Origin: Imbricaverruca yamaguchii
Taxonomy: Eukaryota; Arthropoda; Thecostraca; Neoverrucidae
Reading direction: 5' to 3'
Assembly (NCBI GenBank): GCA_034440575.1
Contig: JAOTOL010001601.1
Span: forward strand, 1,976,001-2,040,000
Length of the DNA stretch: 64,000 bases
The notes under the pieces were generated by a model that was not told where the DNA came from, did no database searches, and saw nothing but the letters and a program-made list of their open reading frames with translations. The translations under genes and the position numbers were made by a program. This document shows, in pieces, positions 59,144 through 64,000 of the stretch (position 1 is the first letter of the stretch; every line of letters starts with the position of its first letter).

Positions 59144-62100
59144 ATGGCCGTGGATGTTGTGGATAGTTTTGGAACTGTGGAAGTGCTTGGATTCCTGACA
59201 GGTAAGTGAATATATCCGGTAATGATCTGGTAGACATCGACCTACCACAGGCAACACAAGCAGCATTGTGCTTACAAAAGTATGAAAATTGAAACAGTGG
59301 ACCAGATATTACCAGCGTTGTCCTTATTAATTTCTGATGCCATGCATTTATGACTGAGAGGTGACATAAATGGAAATGTTGAGAAATGTAGTTGAATGGC
59401 TAAACAGAATTGCACAGCAACTCATGATAAAACACCCAGCACCTTGTCTCACCACATTTTTATGGTGTTCATATCCAATATTGTTAGAATACATTCAGTT
59501 CCAGGTATATAGGGGAAGCGGGGGTGTCTGAACATGTTCCGTTTCCTGTACACCTACCTATAGACATCTCCAGCACCATGTTCAGCTTGTAAATATAAAA
59601 AAAGTTTGAGGTGTTCATAAAGAATGAACCTTTCTCTACCAAAATATGAATGTCTGATCACATTGTTCTACAGATTCTTTGTGTACAGAGCTATCAAACA
59701 CTGTGAGCACCATTTTGAGCCTTCTGATAGGAATCAGCTTAAGAAATTTGTAAGGAAGTGGTCTCAGCTATTTTGTGCAATCACATCTGTATTTTTTGCA
59801 GATGCTAATAACTTGTACCACAACAGCTACATTGAAGTCTTGTGAGTGCATGGCATTATGTTTTATTTGGCTGAAACATATTAAACAATGTATTGGGTTA
59901 GAAAAGTGTTCTGCAGACACTACAACAGTTTATGTGCATTCCCTTAACTGAACTGTGGTGTTCATAATATGGCACATGTATCTGTGCCTGCTAAAGCATG
60001 TGTGCTGAATTCTAAACACACTTAATTTGCATTTTAATCCTGGGATTCAATAATTTTTAAGGTTGCACTTGCCAGGGGAGGATCCAGTAGTCATCATTGA
60101 GGAGGGGAAGATTTCCCCAGAGGAGTCTTTGGTGAAAATTTCACTAAGTGGGGGAGGAGAACACTGGAGCATACTGGATCAGAACTTTCATCCCCAAGGG
60201 GTGCATTTTTCTCTGAGAGATGCATTTGTGGCCAACAAATCTGTTGAGTGTGGGGTGGGGAGGATGCACCCTGGCCTTCCTGAATGTGTGCTTTCTCTGG
60301 CTGGAGGGGAACCACCTTTCCACAAGGGAAAGGCAAGAGCTATGGTTTGCTGCCTCCAGCAAACTGAGCTTGAAAGAAGACTGGTGACCAGCCAGTGATG
60401 TCCAATGCTACTAGCCATGAGACAGGTCACAGCTACATCATTCATATGCTGTCCCCAGCATCATGCACTGCTCGAACAGTAGGACAAAATGGTGGAGGCC
60501 TTTGCCTAACACTTGTTAATGCCAAAATGTATGTAAGTGGGAAGGAGAGAACAACACCCTCCAGCCTGCACCTCATCTCCCATCTGGTGCCATGATTATG
60601 AGGAGCAGAGGGGGCAGGAGGCACAATGAAAAATGTTGGAATTTAGATACACCATCAGGAAAAATCAACGTATGTCCGACAAGATTATTCTGATCACCAT
60701 TAAACCCCACAAAACCAAAAATAAACATGAGGGATCATGAACTGCTTCAGCTTAAGAGAAGTGCCAGAGGAGGAGATTGTAGATGGTCTGTTGGAGCTCA
60801 GAGTGACTGAGGCAAGGAAAATAAAAGCAAGGAGAGGCTCAGAAATGACTCCAACAAACAACATGATATTGACATTCAATACCACAGATATTCCACCTGA
60901 AGCTCGTATATGTTACGTCCGTGTAAAAGTCCGCGTGCTTCTCCCGAATCCCATGAGGTGTTTCAAGTGCCAAAAGTTCGGCCATACCAACAAATTCTGC
61001 CGAAATCACCCTGCATGTGCCAACTGTGCCTCCCACGAACACTGGCGAAAATTACACCTTGGAGACCCCCTTTTGTGAGAACTGCGGCGCAGGTCAGGAC
61101 CCACATACTTTCGTCCGAACTTGCCCGACTTACATCAGAGAGAAAGAGTTAATTTACATCAAACAGACACAAAAAGTATCGTTTCGCGAAGCAAGAGATC
61201 ATTTATGAACATACGCGAAGAATATCTTATGCATCCAAAGTTAAAAATACCGTGTATTCTTCACTCACAGCACACTCAGCCCGACAGAGCATCTGAGTTG
61301 GTCGCACAATTAACAGCACTTCTTCGCTCCTTTGGAGTGCTTCCTGCGTCGCAAGTGAGTCAAGGACACCGAAGCCAATTCCACACCGATGCGACAGAGA
61401 TCCCACCGTCCACAAGTACCGCCATTCGACCATCAGAGACTCCCTCCCGACCAACGCCCGAGGATGGGGCGTGGACGCTGGTCCATCGTTCAAAGAGGTC
61501 TCCTCGGTCCTCTCCGCCCGGTCCTACCCACTCTCCATCTGCCTTGAAATCACCACCTCCCATTTCCCATCCGCCCTCCAATCTACCCTCGCCTCCCGCA
61601 CGCACCACTACCACATCCAAACCCAGCCTCTCCACCTCCTCCGTACCTGACCCTTCTCCCCTTCCCGTGATTCAGGCCTCTCCCCCACCATCGTGTTCCA
61701 CGTCTGCACCTGAATCGCCGCCCCGACACAGCCAACGACCAGCACAAATTCCAGATATTAACCTAGAGGAACTGGCTCCATCCGTAAATCAAATGGGTCC
61801 TCCCCCACCCCCTCCCTGGCTGGGGTCTCAGAAGCGAGGTCTGCCACAATCTAGCTCTCCACCGGGGGAGGGGTCACCACGTTCCCGCCCGAGGACTCAG
61901 TCCCTTGGGCCGAGTCAGCCGGAAGCTCGCGGGTTACCTCCGGATTTGAGGGCGGAACAGGGGAAACCTAACCCGATCTCGTTTCCCCGTTTTTAGCTCG
62001 CAACTTTCCCCTTTATATATCTGACGCATGAGTTTTATTCTCCAATGGAACTGTAGAGGGTTGAGAACCAGCCTCAACGACCTCCGAAACATTTTACATT

Positions 62101-64000
62101 TATTAGTATCATTAGTAGTTTGTCTCCAAGAGACTAAGCTTTCTCCTGATGGACATTTTCATCTGAATAACTACTCTGTGTTACGCAGGGATGTTACTCC
62201 TAACACTGTAGCACATGGTGGAGTACTTATTGCTGTGTTTATTGCTCCAAGGAAATGCGCCCCCCCCCCCCATGGTGAATCCTCGAACCGAGCCTGAAAT
62301 ATATGACGTTAGTTAAACTTTGTTGTTTGGTTCAATGGTAAGCATTTATGATACTCGTTCGCGCCAAAGCTCTGTGGGTAAGTTGTGACAGGATATCCAG
62401 GTCAATTGGTGATGTGGAGCCAACAGGGTAAGCCTGATGTGAACCAAACTCCCACACCGGTAATTCGGCAGTAATGTGTAATGGTCCGTGCTAGGGGCTG
62501 TCCCCTCCCCCAACAGACGAATATCCGGTTGACATTACTGGATTCGCTCCTGCTCCCACCGGGGAGTTTCCAACTGGGGGCCTGTTCCAAGTATTGCCTG
62601 AGTGACAAATACATCTTAAGCCATCATCCGCACTATTCGGTCAGACTAGGCGCACCTCCTTTAATAAAAACAAAACAAAAAATGTATTGAACACTATCAG
62701 TGATCTAATGCACTTTCTATATCCGCCCCTGCCCAGCCCATATAGAGGGATCCGTCACTAAATTTGTGAATAATTATGACAGGAAAATTACCCAGAAATC
62801 ACAGTGGTCTTCCATCATGAACAAAACAAAAAATGTGGAGGATATAATTGATTCAATGAAGTGTAGACGCCTGGTGTTCGTAATACACGACAGCAGTATT
62901 TTCCCGTTCGGAATACGGCACGTCACGAAAAAATAATCGCCCGTTTTTCAGCTGCTTTTTGTGAGTAGTTAGATGATTTCCATCCAAAGAAACTGCATAC
63001 ATATGGATAGCTTGTTCATTTTTGCATTCTGTAGGCACAGTACAATTGCTGGTTCGGCCATACAGAAGCAGTGGCAAAGCCATTCAGTCTACAATGTCTT
63101 AGGTGTTTTTCAACCCTCCATCTTCCCCTACCTAGGTATATATACATAGGTATATATATTGATCAAGGTCAGTTTTGATTTTGTGGATTTGGCTGGGAGT
63201 TCCTTATTATCATGTTATTGATACAGGTAGTGCTCTCAATATTGCACATATTTGATGTCATGGCCTAAAAATTTGTTTTGGACAATTCAGGTTTTCTGGT
63301 TAGATTAGGTTAGGCTGGTTACTTTATTTATTATATTATTTATTTATTTAATAGTCATTAGACAAACCACACTCAGCCATGTGCACAACTCAGTGTAAGC
63401 TTAGCCATCAGTGTAAGCATAGCCTCATGGTGGATTGGTTGTGCTGTAGTATCTTATATAAGTATTAAGCTTTCTTTTCAGGACAAGCACACAAGTTGAA
63501 AATTTTTCATACAACACAGTGCTGTTCCCAACAGGGTTATTTGCTCAAATAATTGTTGCTAGAATTCCACTGCCACAATACTCGAAAGCTCATTTTTGAA
63601 GCATCAGGGCTATAAGCTGCAGACATGTGTCTGTGATGTCATCAATCGTATTGACCCCTGTTGACTTAAAAGTAATCATTTGCTGAGAAAATATATGGTT
63701 ACATCATCTTAATCACTTCAAAAAGCATCATGTTTTCGAGAGAAAAATATTCAGTTGCAAACTGAAATCCTGATGTCACAGACCTGAATAAAAATATTCT
63801 CCCCATGTTCAATTACCCAAAACTGTTCTCCATGTCCAGGAATATCAAGTAAAACTCCAATATTGAGCCTGTGGCTGCCAGCACAGCCGGTCTTGGCTGC
63901 AAGTGTTGGCCGTGTCAGCTGACCTGTGTTTCGGCCGCAGAGTACGACCTGCTGGAGGTGGAGCCGGCCGGCGAGCGCTACCTACAGCTGTGCTCGGCAC
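59144..64000 (+). CDS. 5' end of an unidentified gene (partial)
   Basis: Exon 1 is 59144-59201 (ATG in gaATGG context, 19 codons, MAVDVVDSFGTVEVLGFLT), ending at the strong donor G|GTAAGT. The next exon starts at 63943 after ttcggccgcag and reads YDLLEVEPAGERYLQLCSA to the right edge. Exon 1 ends in phase 1 and exon 2 starts in the matching phase (G|AG gives Glu), which supports joining them across a 4.7-kb intron. I do not recognise the protein. The sharp fall in CpG after exon 1 mirrors MTPAP. Most of the gene is outside the window. Confidence 0.55.
59202..60639 (+). other. First intron, CpG-depleted part
   Basis: Very few CG dinucleotides. A 73-codon open frame at 59624-59845 has a protein-like stretch (HHFEPSDRNQLKKFVRKW) but no domain I recognise and no clear splice sites; I do not call it a gene. 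Confidence 0.45.
60640..62297 (+). mobile_element. Decayed Jockey/I-type LINE: ORF1 and start of ORF2
   Basis: ORF1 is split over frames. 60737-61078 has REVPEEEIVDGLLELRV, ILTFNTTDIPPEAR and the CCHC knuckle CFKCQKFGHTNKFCRNHP-ACANC; 61017-61208 has CENCGAGQDPHTFVRTCPTY; 61121-61996 continues with a proline/serine-rich tail. ORF2 begins at 62028 with the AP-endonuclease start (ILQWNCRGLRTSLNDLRNIL, VVCLQETKL) and is lost after about 62297. The rest of ORF2 is missing, so the copy is 3'-deleted, unusual for a LINE. It lies in the first intron of the gene starting at 59144. Confidence 0.85.
62298..63942 (+). other. First intron, remaining part
   Basis: Contains a short tandem TATATACATAGGTATATATA near 63138-63158 and a (TTTA)n stretch near 63330-63350. 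No gene is recognised. It ends in the acceptor ttcggccgcag at 63942. Confidence 0.5.

Overview
This window is eukaryotic nuclear DNA. It has spliced genes with GT-AG introns, non-LTR and LTR retrotransposons, tRNA-derived SINEs, DNA transposons and long micro- and minisatellites. Protein similarity and the mobile elements (a CsRn1-type Ty3/Gypsy element primed by tRNA-Trp, Jockey/I-type LINEs, tRNA SINEs, a perfect ecdysone-type palindrome) suggest an invertebrate, probably an arthropod and perhaps a crustacean. That assignment is inference; no sequence here identifies a species. No prokaryotic genes, rRNA or CRISPR arrays are present.

Layout. (1) About 423-10192 (+) holds the 3' eleven exons of VPS16. 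(2) 11137-26614 (-) holds a complete 11-exon VPS33A of 609 codons, tail to tail with VPS16. The two proteins bind each other directly in the HOPS and CORVET tethering complexes. (3) 26.2-33.2 kb is strongly CpG-depleted except for a CpG-normal island at about 28.93-29.90 kb, which looks like a shared promoter between VPS33A and (4) a complete 9-exon mitochondrial poly(A) polymerase gene (MTPAP) at 29844-42247 (+), also 609 codons. (5) 43.5-52 kb is a transposon graveyard: a SINE, LINE pieces, an LTR fragment, a 5'-truncated RNase H-bearing LINE and a decayed CsRn1-type Gypsy element. (6) 52433-57228 is a 4.8-kb unit with 21-bp terminal inverted repeats (20/21 matching). It contains two minisatellite arrays and a spliced coiled-coil gene of unknown function with an in-frame TAG. 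(7) At 59144 a new gene starts whose second exon runs off the right end; its intron carries a decayed LINE.

The most unusual pattern is that long tandem arrays inside VPS16, VPS33A and MTPAP lie against splice junctions. Two of them straddle a 5' splice site, so that they repeat the exon end plus its donor many times. Other points are a perfect 649-bp (TCGGG)n array 9 nt from a 3' splice site, an in-frame TAG exactly at a VPS16 exon end, a Mutator-like long inverted-repeat element with a dated SINE insertion, and a SINE and a LINE that share a 3' tail.

Exon coordinates were derived by hand from reading-frame phase, GT-AG sites and remembered family similarity. They have not been checked against transcripts or database alignments.
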